A stretch of 64,000 nt of DNA from positions 21,746,477 to 21,810,476 of the forward strand of contig OU964918.1 of the NCBI GenBank assembly GCA_918807975.1, given 5' to 3'. The notes beneath the pieces are model-generated. The model did no database searches. It had not been told where the DNA came from and saw only the letters and a list, made by a program, of their open reading frames with translations. The position numbers and the translations under genes were made by a program. Positions 23,047 through 32,158 of the stretch are shown here, piece by piece (position 1 is the stretch's first letter; the number at the start of each line of letters is the position of its first letter). Source of the DNA: Aplidium turbinatum (Eukaryota > Chordata > Ascidiacea > Aplousobranchia > Polyclinidae).

Positions 23047-23217
23047 ATGGCAGAGGAATCGATTAGTACGCAGCGCAAAGGTGAGGTTTTTCTACATGAT
23101 GGCTACATGTTTCAACTAGCTCAATATAGTCCAGACGGGCTTAAGAAATACTGGCGTTGTTCCCGACGTAATGAGAAATGCAAGGCTCGCATCCACACTT
23201 GTGTGGCAACAAATCAG
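23047..23217 (+). CDS. FLYWCH zinc-finger exon of a Mutator-like element
   Basis: ATG 23047 opens 57 codons that end at a splice donor (CAG|GTAATA at 23217). The peptide contains VFLHDGYMFQLAQYS, KYWRCSRRNEKCKARIHT and a final CVATNQ. This matches the FLYWCH pattern: an aromatic start, YW-C, a second Cys, then KAR-H. FLYWCH domains bind DNA and are often found at the N-terminus of MULE transposases and their host-domesticated relatives. No following MULE catalytic or SWIM exon was recognised before the hAT remnant at 23637, so the gene appears truncated. Position in the loop of an element with a 9-bp duplication supports the assignment. A domesticated FLYWCH gene exon is the alternative. Confidence 0.6.
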
Positions 23218-23636
23218 GTAATAATGTGTGTTATGATGACTATATTTTGATCATTTGAGAAAATGTGCCAAGAAATGTCAAGTACTTGAATTGTAATAAT
23301 CGCAACCATTGTTCACCTGCATTGACGTTGGACCTGGGAATGCACCACGGACTGGCCTAATCTAATAATTACAACTGCTTTGATAGTGACGTTGTGCTAT
23401 TACTTATTACTAGGGCCATTTTTTTTACCTAAAAAATTGAAAAATATGACTTTATTTTTTGAAATAAATGATAATATATGACTTTGTTTTAAAGCATCAA
23501 ATTTATGCTAATCTCTAATTAATAACTCGTATGTAAGTTTTTAAATGTATTTTGAACAATAACACACTCGAACAACTAACAAAACACTTCTGTTTCGCTT
23601 GAAAATCATTACAAAAATGCAAATGTCTAATGCATC

Positions 23637-25226
23637 CACTGGCGCCGACTTACGGGGTGGCCAGCCACGCCACCCCATAACCTCTATGGCATGATGGCAG
23701 CCACCCCGTTTAGGTTATATTACTTACTGCAAATAAATGTAATTTGAACGGACGTTTAAATCTTTTTTTGATCATTGGTTTTCGCTTCAAGTCAACGTAA
23801 AGCAAGGGGTGAACCAATACAGTATTGCGAAGAAAATGATTGTTTTTGTCACAAGCATGATACTCGCGTAACATCAAGCAAGCTACGTGAAGATTACGCA
23901 ACACGTGGCTACGAGTTTTTTCCTTGTTGTTGTTGCGATCGTTTTATTTGTTACTTGTCATAAGTCATTGTTACATTTGTTAGGTTTACAATGGGATTTA
24001 TTAATCAATAAAATACGATCTTTCCATTGCCTCCCTCAAAAATCTTTTTTGAAAAATTTTAAACTGCTCATAATATCGCTATAAATTATGACAGCTATAA
24101 AATACTTGGAAATAAAATTATCTCGATGATTTATAGCTCCACCTCCTAAATGAATATCTATTTTCAAATTTTATTAAAAAAAATGCAATTTTCGAAACTT
24201 TTTGAGTTTTTATTTAAAAAGTGCACCTAGTAAAGTAGCAGTTTTAACGTTCTGCAAATTTACACGTTTATATGATTCTATTCGAGGAAAGCTACACCCC
24301 CTGCCAATTTCCAATAATGAAAGCAACCTTTTTCAATTAGTCAAGATTTTGCATTTTGAATTATTTTCCGATTTCAATTGGAGTGTACTGTCATCTACTT
24401 CTTGCTTTAATTTCTACTTTGTTATCTACTTCATGCAGTAATAATGTAATATTGCGTGTCAATGCGTGACAAATTGTGAGGCGGGAATTTATTGGTCTTA
24501 CATAGGAGTTGCTTGTTACATCATAGAAAAAATTACGAAAAGTTGTCCTGTAAAAGTTTTGAGGAGGGAATTTATTGGTCTGACATAAGTTAGGAGTTGC
24601 TTGTTACATCATAGAAAAAATTACAAAAAGTCGTCCAGTAAAAGTTTTCCCCGACATTCCAGTTTTATTCAGCTTAAAGATGCCACCGAAAAAGCGTTCA
24701 ACTGTCGCAACTGTTTGATCTATTTGCAAGCAATGAAACAATCTCATTAATGCTTCTAAACGTGGTCTGCATTGTGAAAATATACTTATCGTTGCCTTCC
24801 ACCACCTGCGAGGCGGAGCGATCGTTTAGTAATGCACTCAGGCGCATAAAAACCTACTTGTGATCTACCATGACGCAACAGCGATAGAACCACATCCTAA
24901 TTTTAAATGTTTATCAAGCTGAAGCTTAACGGTTACAACTTGACCAGTTGATTAACAGTTGGATTGACAGAGCTGCCGTTCGCAAAAATACTTTTGCCAA
25001 ATGTTAAATGTCGGAGCGACAACGTAACAATAAAATTCACGACATACTTCCTGTGGTTTGTTGTAAAGTTGTTTTGTAAATAATCGAGCTACAAATCAGG
25101 TGTGAAAAGACAATTGCATCTACGAAACACGCTTAGTAAAAAACAAAAACATGCAGTTTGAAAGTTTTTAGGTTGCCATATTGTGCTATCCGCCACCCCG
25201 TGCAAAATTAAAAGTCGGCGCCTATG
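23637..25226 (+). mobile_element. hAT element remnant
   Basis: The ends CACTGGCGCCGACTTACGG and the complement of CATAGGCGCCGACTTTTAA are imperfect inverted repeats with a shared ACGGGGTGG inside. A decayed transposase C-terminus lies at 24760-25000 in the plus direction. The flanks (AATGCATC and CCGGTGTC) do not match, so the target duplication is lost or the edges were rearranged. The right edge coincides with the inner boundary of the Mutator-like arm. Confidence 0.65.
24760..25000 (+). pseudogene. hAT transposase C-terminal dimerisation remnant
   Basis: Reading through small breaks, the plus strand encodes SLPSTTCEAERSFSNALRRI, then KTYL and TMTQQR. This is the classic hAT dimerisation signature (TTC-AERSFS--RRIKTYLRSTM). 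There is an in-frame TGA after KTYL and the following helix is degraded. The upstream catalytic region is not recognisable between 23700 and 24700. It belongs to the 23637-25226 element. Confidence 0.7.
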
Positions 25227-25826
25227 CCGGTGTCATAAATATGATTTATGATCTCAGTGGTTCGGTCTAAACCCCACTCATCTAAAGCTTCGAGATCAAA
25301 ATACAAAATTCTCTACTGTAAATAAACAGAAGGCGTCGTTGGATTTAGAATTTTGTAATAGTTGAGGATTCTAATATATTCTAAGTTTGCATGCAGACGG
25401 CGACGCATGATGCATGTCAATTTCATCTGAGCAAACATTAATAGTTCAAAAATAAATTTAATTCGCTTTTTAGTTTTAAGATCTCAAGGGTTAGGTCAAA
25501 ACCCCACTCATCTAAAGCTTCGATAATTTCAACTATAAAAGAAATTTAATAATTCAAACATTTTTCGCTAAATTTGTCGGAATGCAAAAGAAACGATGTT
25601 GGATTTTGTTGGATTACAGAAGGATTATCGTTGGATTTTCAAAAAAATGCCGAATAGGGAACTAACCGCTAAAGGCTGTAGCCCAATAGGGAACTAGCCG
25701 AATCGGATCAGCCAAATCGGACTAGCCGAATCGGGCTGTAGCCGAAAAGGGTAATAGCCGAATCGGACTAGCCGAATCGGATCAGCCCAATCGGACTAGC
25801 CGAAACGGGCCATTCCGAACGAGAGT

Positions 25827-26222
25827 AGGGTGGCCAGTTCCTTTCTCTCGGCTGCCTTTACTTCAGCAACTACGCCCACCCAATATATTATACCCTGGGT
25901 AGAGGTGGGCGTGGGCGGTGTTTGTCAACAACCAGTATAAGCCGGGAGTCAAACCAGGATTGCATAATTGGAAAGCGAGCGCGTCACCGCTGCGACTTTG
26001 TATACTTGTGTTTAAAATTCAGAGACTAAATTGGACATTCATTAACAGCTTTAGAATACAACAAATAAACTACATACAGGAATTATTGCGCGAGGGTCTT
26101 TCTACTGCAGTCTGGATATCGCTGACGGTGATCGGCGACGACACGCAAAAGATACTGTTTTTGTTCTTCGTCACATGTGTGTAATGTGTTGTATTCCGTG
26201 ATCAACGCCACTCCACGCTCGG
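25827..26222. other. SINE head, then hAT-like arm and core
   Basis: Bases 25827-25991 are the head half of the split SINE. After its target duplication, 26005-26078 continues the left arm of the 7.6-kb element (match to the complement of 28455-28530). The remaining ~140 bp up to the next hAT end show no gene. Confidence 0.6.
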
Positions 26223-26655
26223 CAATGTCCCAACCGGGGTGCCAATTGCAATGCTCAAGGGTGCCGCGAGATATTTTAACTTTAACCCGTTAAGTGTGGA
26301 ATTTATTTATTTATTTTAACTCTAATCCACAATAAGCCTTTGTTTTCTCGCCCAGGAATAACAGCGTGAAAGAGATTTTGAATCGTTGCTGTTTTTTCCA
26401 TAAAAACGTTTGAAACGCATCATTATTGCCAGGTTTCATGATTTTATTTTGCGTTTCACGGCGCACAAAGTCAAATTGCAGTGATGGATTATCGGATTGT
26501 GTGACCCAGCACGATTATAAAATTGCACGATTGTTTGCGAACCACTATAAAATAGAAACTTTTGCATGGGGGATACCATACCTGCGCATACAAACACGAT
26601 AGCCTACATAGCTAATCGAGAAAAGGCTAAGTTATAATTGATTTATTCTTTATAC

Positions 26656-27460
26656 CAGTGCTCCGCAACCTTTATTTACTCACGGCACACTTAAAAACTC
26701 TTTAAAATTTTGCGGCACAATTCGGCCGACACATTTTCAAAATGTAAAAAATAACTATCATCTTTTTAATGAGATATTTGCGCTTGTTTCTTGCTTTAAT
26801 AAAGTTAACAATTTGGATACAGTCATTCATTGTTTCTGTCAGCTCCCTTGTAAAATGTTTGATCATCAAGGCTTCCCTGTGTAAGCAGCAATACATAAGT
26901 TGAATGGCTGGATTTTGACGTTTTACCCATGCAGCTAAACTTCTTCCTTCGCCCACCATTGCTGAAGCACCATCTGTGCAAACGTTGATGCAGTTATTCC
27001 AATGGATACCATGGGTTATGAAAAACTCGTTGGTCACTCTAAAAATTTCCTGGCCAGTCGTTCGTTCCTGGCTGGAAGTTCTTTGCAAAATAATTAGGCT
27101 ACTCGTTTGTTATGGACTCGCCATTGACAAAACGTTGGCTACTACACTTAATAGCTGTGCTTTCAATATTACGAAATTTTTCATTAAACACTGCTAACTG
27201 ACAATTCAAAATGACCTAGCCTGACTTCTAAAAACGCACTACCACGTTAACCAGCCTTTTTTAAAACTAGGGCAGCCTTCCCATTGCGAAAACTTCAATG
27301 TGAGGCAAAAAAATCATAAATGCACTGTGGGAAGTCTAGCTAGAGTTTGAGTTGTCTTGCAGTGGTAAAGCGAGAATTTTTAAAACATAAAAACTCCTTT
27401 CTTTTCAAAAAGTATGTTCTGATGATAGTTATCCCGCGGCACACCGGTTGCGGAGCACTG
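26656..27460 (-). mobile_element. 805-bp hAT element with perfect target duplication
   Basis: The ends CAGTGCTCCGCAACC and GGTTGCGGAGCACTG are perfect inverted repeats. An exact 8-bp duplication CTTTATAC flanks it (26648-26655 and 27461-27468). A minus-strand transposase fragment covers 26702-27088. The element is an internally deleted, non-autonomous hAT. Confidence 0.9.
26702..27088 (-). pseudogene. hAT transposase central fragment (ZBED5-like)
   Basis: The open frame of up to 128 codons contains FFITHGIHWNNCINVCTDGA and SAMVG, then CCLHREALMIKHF and IVNFIKARN. The VCTDGASAMVG block carries the second catalytic Asp of hAT transposases, and CLHREAL is the conserved block that follows it. 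This is the ZBED5/GTF2IRD2-like lineage. Only the middle of a protein normally 600 residues or more remains. The N-terminal BED finger and the C-terminal dimerisation domain are missing. The frame fills about half of the 805-bp element. Confidence 0.75.
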
Positions 27461-27480
27461 CTTTATACTTATATGAATAT

Positions 27481-27676
27481 ATTTTGTGAATTGCTTTGCG
27501 ATTACAATTGGGTCTCCAAATTAGTGGATTTTCCGTACAAACGAACATTAAAACTAAAAAAACGAGAACGACTGCTTATAGTCGAGGAAGAAATGTGGGT
27601 GGCTTTGTCGAATGTGCCTCGAGATATTAAGGGACTTGTGCAAGAAGTCAAGCCCAAATTTCACACTAAATTTTGA
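27481..27676 (+). pseudogene. hAT transposase C-terminal tail (ZBED5-like)
   Basis: The frame ends RLLIVEEEMWVALSNVPRDI, then KGLVQEVKPKFHTKF and a stop. The block LLxVEEEMxVxLSxxxxDIxxL is the standard C-terminal ending of ZBED5-type hAT transposases. It belongs to the outer 26223-27851 element. The part upstream was displaced or lost around the 805-bp insertion. Confidence 0.65.
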
Positions 27677-27852
27677 ATAAATACATTTATTTATGCGCGC
27701 TATATTATACTGTACAACTCATTCTGTGCTATTTCATACAGTTACTTGAAATACAGAAATCTCATAAAATTGACCCAGTTTTGCCAGGATGCCGCAAACT
27801 ATTTATCTCTTCGATAGGGTGCCGCAAGGTCAAAAAGGTTGGGAACCACTGC

Positions 27853-27941
27853 TCTAAACCCTTGACAGCCTGTTTTAACCTAAAAGGAGGACTTTCTGAT
27901 GATTACCCTTTTAGGGTGAAACAGGCTGTCAAGGGTTTAGA
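27853..27941. repeat. 89-bp palindrome between two hAT ends
   Basis: The left arm TCTAAACCCTTGACAGCC and its continuation pair with the right arm ending GGCTGTCAAGGGTTTAGA, 33 of 35 positions, around a loop of about 19 bases. It is unrelated in sequence to the 88-bp palindrome family. Confidence 0.85.
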
Positions 27942-28380
27942 CAATGGTTCTCAACCTTTTCTGAGTCATGGCCCCCCAGACTGTGGCTCTAAAAGACCAT
28001 GGCCCCCTTGAGCAAAATAAAAATGTATTTGTTTAAAGAACAATGAAACGAAATCAATAAAAACAGTTAACGAATGATTAAATGATTTAATGCTTTCTTT
28101 TTCGTAATAGACTACGCTAGTAAATCAAGCGTATCCTTAATTGTTACGTTACAATCACAAAAGATGATGCAACATGCAGTGAGATAGAACATATGATGAA
28201 AAAACATGCTTTTGGCTAGCTTTACGATACTAACACCTACATGAGTGTTTTTTGTGTCACAATTCTGTTATAATTCATCAATACATGTTATAATTTATTA
28301 ATGAAGCTTTTTATCGTGGCTCCCCTGAGAACGCTCTGTGGTCCCCTTGGGGGGCCGAAGGCCACGGTTGAGAACCCCTG
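27942..28380. mobile_element. 439-bp hAT (Charlie-like) MITE
   Basis: The ends CAATGGTTCTCAACC and GGTTGAGAACCCCTG match the CAGNGGTTCTCAACC terminus of Charlie-type hAT elements. GGTTTAGA is present on both sides (27934-27941 and 28380-28387, sharing the last base of the end). GGGGGGCC-rich blocks sit inside each end. There is no coding capacity. Confidence 0.85.
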
Positions 28381-28882
28381 GTTTAGAGGGTAATAACTAT
28401 GTATGTACTATGTATAATATATTAGTTTACATCATGTACATTTGTACATGTAGTTTATTTACTGTCTTCTAAAGCTGTTATTGATTGTCAAATTTAGTCT
28501 CTGAACTTTAAACACAAGTATACAAAGTCGCACATTTTGTATATATATGTAGACCAGTTAGTATAATTCGTAATACAGACGTACATGAGATTATAAACAG
28601 ACTATATAGAGTAATTATTAAACTGTATTTTTCTTGCAATATGCCATGGCACTGTACCATATTTTTTACTGTACCGTATCATATCATATCTGTATCACAT
28701 CCTCTTAAAACGTTAAAATGGGGGCAAACGACAAAACTTTGAACCCCGGTAGCAACCCCTAAATATCAACCAATCTTTATGAAAATTCACATATATCATT
28801 TTCTCATCAATGGTAACAATATTTTAGGGTGAGACATTAACATTTACAAAAAAAGTTTTTTTTGGACCACCCTAATAAACAC

Positions 28883-29470
28883 TGGAGTGAAAACCACTTA
28901 TAGTTTTGTTTTTTTTGAAACTCTACGCATGGACCAAATGACTTCAAAATTGGTAATATGTAAGGGCTCTTGATAGCCCTCAATATCGGTCACAATTAAA
29001 GTTTTCTCCCAGAACCATTGTAAAATTAAAGTAAGCGGTGGCTCATAATTGGACCAAAGTCACCCCATTTTACTTCTCGTATTAAAATAGGCGATGTTAA
29101 ACTGCTTCAAGACGTAAAATTTGATGCTGTTAAGACTACTGATTTCTGCATCATTAAAGGGTTTCTATTGTTTAATCTTGAAAACTGGTGTTGCTGCGTT
29201 TGGCTAAATGTGTAGCCTACTATTTTTACTTGACCAACTGAATCTTGACTTCAAAAACTGCGTAGGCCAAGCACATTGATCCAACATGTCTGGAATAATT
29301 AAAAATGTTCAAGCAAGATTCAATTAAAGAGAATTAGTAAACACTTTTTGCCTAGTGTCTGCTTATGGATATCATTGCTTAAGTCTGTTTGGAGTTCATG
29401 GTGTTGTCCAAATGTCATATCACTTTCGGAGTAATTGATGTTATAATAGTGAAGTTTAAGTTAGCAGATA
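28883..29470. other. Loop DNA of the 13.2-kb element
   Basis: Unique AT-rich sequence lies between the nested hAT-like element and the right-arm array. No reading frame or RNA gene is supported. If the 13.2-kb element ever carried its own transposase, it is not visible here. Confidence 0.4.
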
Positions 29471-30143
29471 AATATACTGTATACCTTGGACATGCAATCA
29501 ATTGATTCGGGTAGATGCAGTATCGTGCTTTCCAACGTCAGTAAAATTGTCAAAAAAGCTTCATCGAGCGGTTACGTTTGAATAACGATTGCTCGTTTTG
29601 TGGATTAGATATAAATGTGAAAGTTAACATATGAATAAACCAAGACATACTCTTTTAATTTGTGTTAGTTTGGTATTTTTATTGTAAAAATTCAATTGCT
29701 GAGAATTGGTACAAAATAGTAAAGTTTAAGTTATCGCTACATAAATATAATGCCTACTTTAGATTGGCAATTAATCCACTCGAGTAGATAAAGCATAATG
29801 CCATCCAACGATAGTAAAATTGTTAGAATCCGAGCAGAAATGAGAAAGCTACAGCATATTTGGTGGAGGCAGTATTCATCGATCACAGCAAACTGTGGGC
29901 GGCTAATACTTAACCACGATCGAATCGCCTTGAAAAATGCATTGGAAAAAAGCTTCGTCGAGCGGTTACGTTTGAACAACGATTTCTCGTTTTGTAGATA
30001 ACATATAAACGTGAAAGTTGTTAGGTTAATAAAGCAAGACACACTCTTTTAATTTGTGATAGTTTGGTATTTTTATTGTAAAAATTGAATTGCTGAGAAT
30101 TGGTACAAAATAGTAAAGTTTAAGTTAGCGCTAGATCAATATA

Positions 30144-30392
30144 ATGCCTACTTTAAACTTGCAACCAATTAAATCGGATAGATGCAGTATCGTGCTTTCC
30201 AACGATGATAAAATTTCTCAAATCCGCGCAGAAATGAGAAAGCTACAACACATTTGGTGGAGGCAGTATTCACTGATCACTGCAAACTGTGGGCGGCTTA
30301 TACTGAACCACGATCGAATCGCCTTGAAAAATGCATTGGAAAAAAGCTTTGTCGAGCGGTTACGTTTGAACAACGATTGCTCGTTTTGTTGA
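30144..30392 (+). CDS. Repeat-unit open frame, type B, unknown function
   Basis: ATG 30144 opens 82 codons. The conserved core is RAEMRKLQHIWWRQYS, TANCGRLILNHDRIALKNA and EKSFVERLRLNNDCSFC, basic and probably helical, ending with a CxxC. No known domain was recognised. The same core is open in nearly all array units. Type A units have a stop ahead of the core. The opposite strand is also open across the core, so the coding strand is not certain. It may be a non-coding repeat with chance frames. Confidence 0.25.
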   Translation: MPTLNLQPIKSDRCSIVLSNDDKISQIRAEMRKLQHIWWRQYSLITANCGRLILNHDRIALKNALEKSFVERLRLNNDCSFC

Positions 30393-30537
30393 TTAGATAT
30401 AAATGTGAAAGTTAACATATGAATAAACCAAGACATACTCTTTTAATTAGTGTTGGTTTGATATTTTTATTGTAAAAGTTGAATTGCTGAGAATTGGTAC
30501 AAAATAGTAAAGTTTAAGTTAGCGCTAGATCAATATA

Positions 30538-30816
30538 ATGCATACTTTAAACTTGCAACCAATTAAATCGGATAGATGCAGTATCGTGCTTTCCAACGAT
30601 GGTAAAATTGCTCAAATCCACGCAGAAATGAGAAAGCTACAACACATTTGGTGGAGGCAGTATTCATCGATCACTGCAAACTGTGGGCGGCTTATGCTGA
30701 ACCACGATCGAATCGCCTTGAAAAATGCATTGGAAAAAAGCTTCGTCGAGCGGTTACGTTTGAACAACGATTGCTCGTTTTGTGGATTAGATATAAATGT
30801 GAAAGTTAACATATGA
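30538..30816 (+). CDS. Repeat-unit open frame, type B, second copy
   Basis: 92 codons from ATG 30538, with the same core as at 30144 and a C-terminal extension GLDINVKVNI. A partial unit follows directly. It is not recognised as any known family. Confidence 0.25.
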   Translation: MHTLNLQPIKSDRCSIVLSNDGKIAQIHAEMRKLQHIWWRQYSSITANCGRLMLNHDRIALKNALEKSFVERLRLNNDCSFCGLDINVKVNI

Positions 30817-31879
30817 ATAAACCAAGACATAGTCTTTTAATTTGTGTTGGTTTGGTATTTTTATTGTAAAAAATGAATTTCTGAGAATTGGTACAAAATA
30901 GTAAAGTTTAAGCTTCGTCGAGCGGTTACGTTTGAACAACGATTGCTCGTTTTGTGGATTAGATATAAATGTGAAAGTTAACATATGAATAAACCAAGAC
31001 ATAGTCTTTTAATTTGTGTTGGTTTGGTATTTTTATTGTAAAAAATGAATTTCTGAGAATTGGTACAAAATAGTAAAGTTTAAGTTAGCGCTACATAAAT
31101 ATAATGCCTACTTTAGATTGGCAATTAATCCATTCGAGTAGATGAAGCATAATGCCATCCAACGATAGTAAAATTGTTAGAATCCGAGCAGAAGTGAGAA
31201 AGCTACAGCATATTTGGTGGAGGCAGTATTCATCGATCACAGCAAACTGTGGGCGGCTAATACTGAACCACGATCGAATCGCCTTGGAAAAAAGCTTCGT
31301 CGAGCGGTTACGTTTGAACAACGATGTCTCGTTTTGTAGATAACATATAAACGTGAAAGTTGGTAGGTTAATAAGGCAAGACATACTCTTTTAATTTGTG
31401 TTGGTTTGGTATTTTTATTGTAAAAATTGAATTGCTGAGAATTGGTACAAAATAGTAAAGTTTAAGTTATCGCTACATAAATATAATGCCTACTTTAGAT
31501 TGGCAATTAATCCATTCGAGTAGATAAAGCATAATGCCATCCAACGATAGTAAAATTGTTAGAATCCGAGCAGAAATGAGAAAGCTACAGCATATTTGGT
31601 GGAGGCAGTATGAATCGATCACAGCAAACTGTGGGCGGCTCATACTTAACCACGATCGAATCGCCTTGAAAAATGCATTGGAAAAAAGCTTCGTCGAGCG
31701 GTTACGTTTGAACAACGATTGTTCGTTTTGTTGATTACATATAAATGTGAAAGTTAACATATGAATAAACCAAGACATACTCTTTTAATTTATGTTGGTT
31801 TGATATTTTTATTGTAAAAGTTGAATTGCTGAGAATTGGTACAAAATAGTAAAGTTTAAGTTAGCGCTAGATCAATATA

Positions 31880-32158
31880 ATGCATACTTTAAACTTGCAA
31901 CCAATTAAATCGGATAGAAGCAGTATCGTGCTTTCCAACGATGGTAAAATTTCTCAAATCCACGCAGAAATGAGAAAGCTACAACACATTTGGTGGAGGC
32001 AGTATTCATCGATCACTGCAAACTGTGGGCGGCTTATACTGAACCACGATCGAATCGCCTTGAAAAATGCATTGGAAAAAAGCTTCGTCGAGCGGTTACG
32101 TTTGAACAACGATTGCTCGTTTTGTGGATTAGATATAAATGGGAAAGTTAACATATGA
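31880..32158 (+). CDS. Repeat-unit open frame, type B, third copy
   Basis: 92 codons from ATG 31880, differing from the 30538 frame at only a few residues (for example GLDINGKVNI at the end). It belongs to the second of the two higher-order blocks. The product is unknown and the coding status is unproven. Confidence 0.25.
   Translation: MHTLNLQPIKSDRSSIVLSNDGKISQIHAEMRKLQHIWWRQYSSITANCGRLILNHDRIALKNALEKSFVERLRLNNDCSFCGLDINGKVNI

Larger units (their letters stand above)
21696..25817. mobile_element. 4.1-kb Mutator-like element with long inverted arms
   Basis: An exact 9-bp duplication AACGAGAGT flanks it (21687-21695 and 25818-25826), the size typical of Mutator-like elements. The inverted arms span 21708-22362 and 25227-25800. 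They begin with short tandem units of the GGCTAGTCCGATTCGG type and run into a LINE fragment. The loop carries a FLYWCH zinc-finger exon (23047-23217), a domain often fused to Mutator-type transposases. The catalytic part of a transposase was not found. The outermost ~12 bases of the two ends match poorly. Confidence 0.7.
21613..25991 (-). mobile_element. tRNA-derived SINE, split by a Mutator-like element
   Basis: A 13-bp duplication GCGACTTTGTATA flanks it (21600-21612 and 25992-26004). On the minus strand the head (25991 leftward) has a B-box-like GGTTTGACTCC. The tail region reads the complement of AGGTAAAGGTGAGTCCC. The SINE parts are 25827-25991 and 21613-21695, about 248 bp in all. Everything between is the Mutator-like element. 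The long duplication is typical of LINE-driven insertion. Confidence 0.75.
26223..27851 (+). mobile_element. ZBED5-type hAT remnant, itself interrupted
   Basis: The left end CAATGTCCCAACCGGGGTGCC and the right end, complement of CAGTGGTTCCCAACC, are inverted, with GGTGCCGC motifs inside both. A transposase C-terminal tail is at 27481-27676. An 805-bp hAT element is inserted at 26656-27460. I could not match an 8-bp duplication for this outer copy. Confidence 0.6.
21276..28874. mobile_element. 7.6-kb hAT-like element nested in the 13.2-kb element
   Basis: The ends TAGGGTGGTCCAAAAAAAAC and the exact complement are followed by about 330 bp of near-identical inverted arm on each side. An exact 8-bp duplication ATAAACAC flanks it (21268-21275 and 28875-28882). 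With the SINE insertion taken into account, the arm match continues past 25992 to about 26078, and inward from the right to about 28455. The TAGGGTGG end and the 8-bp duplication fit hAT. Its core is filled by younger or remnant hAT pieces, and no transposase clearly its own was identified. Confidence 0.85.

Noticed and set aside
23887-24084. 65-codon hydrophobic plus-strand frame
   Set aside because: It lies in the decayed body of the hAT remnant. The composition is AT-driven and no family matches.
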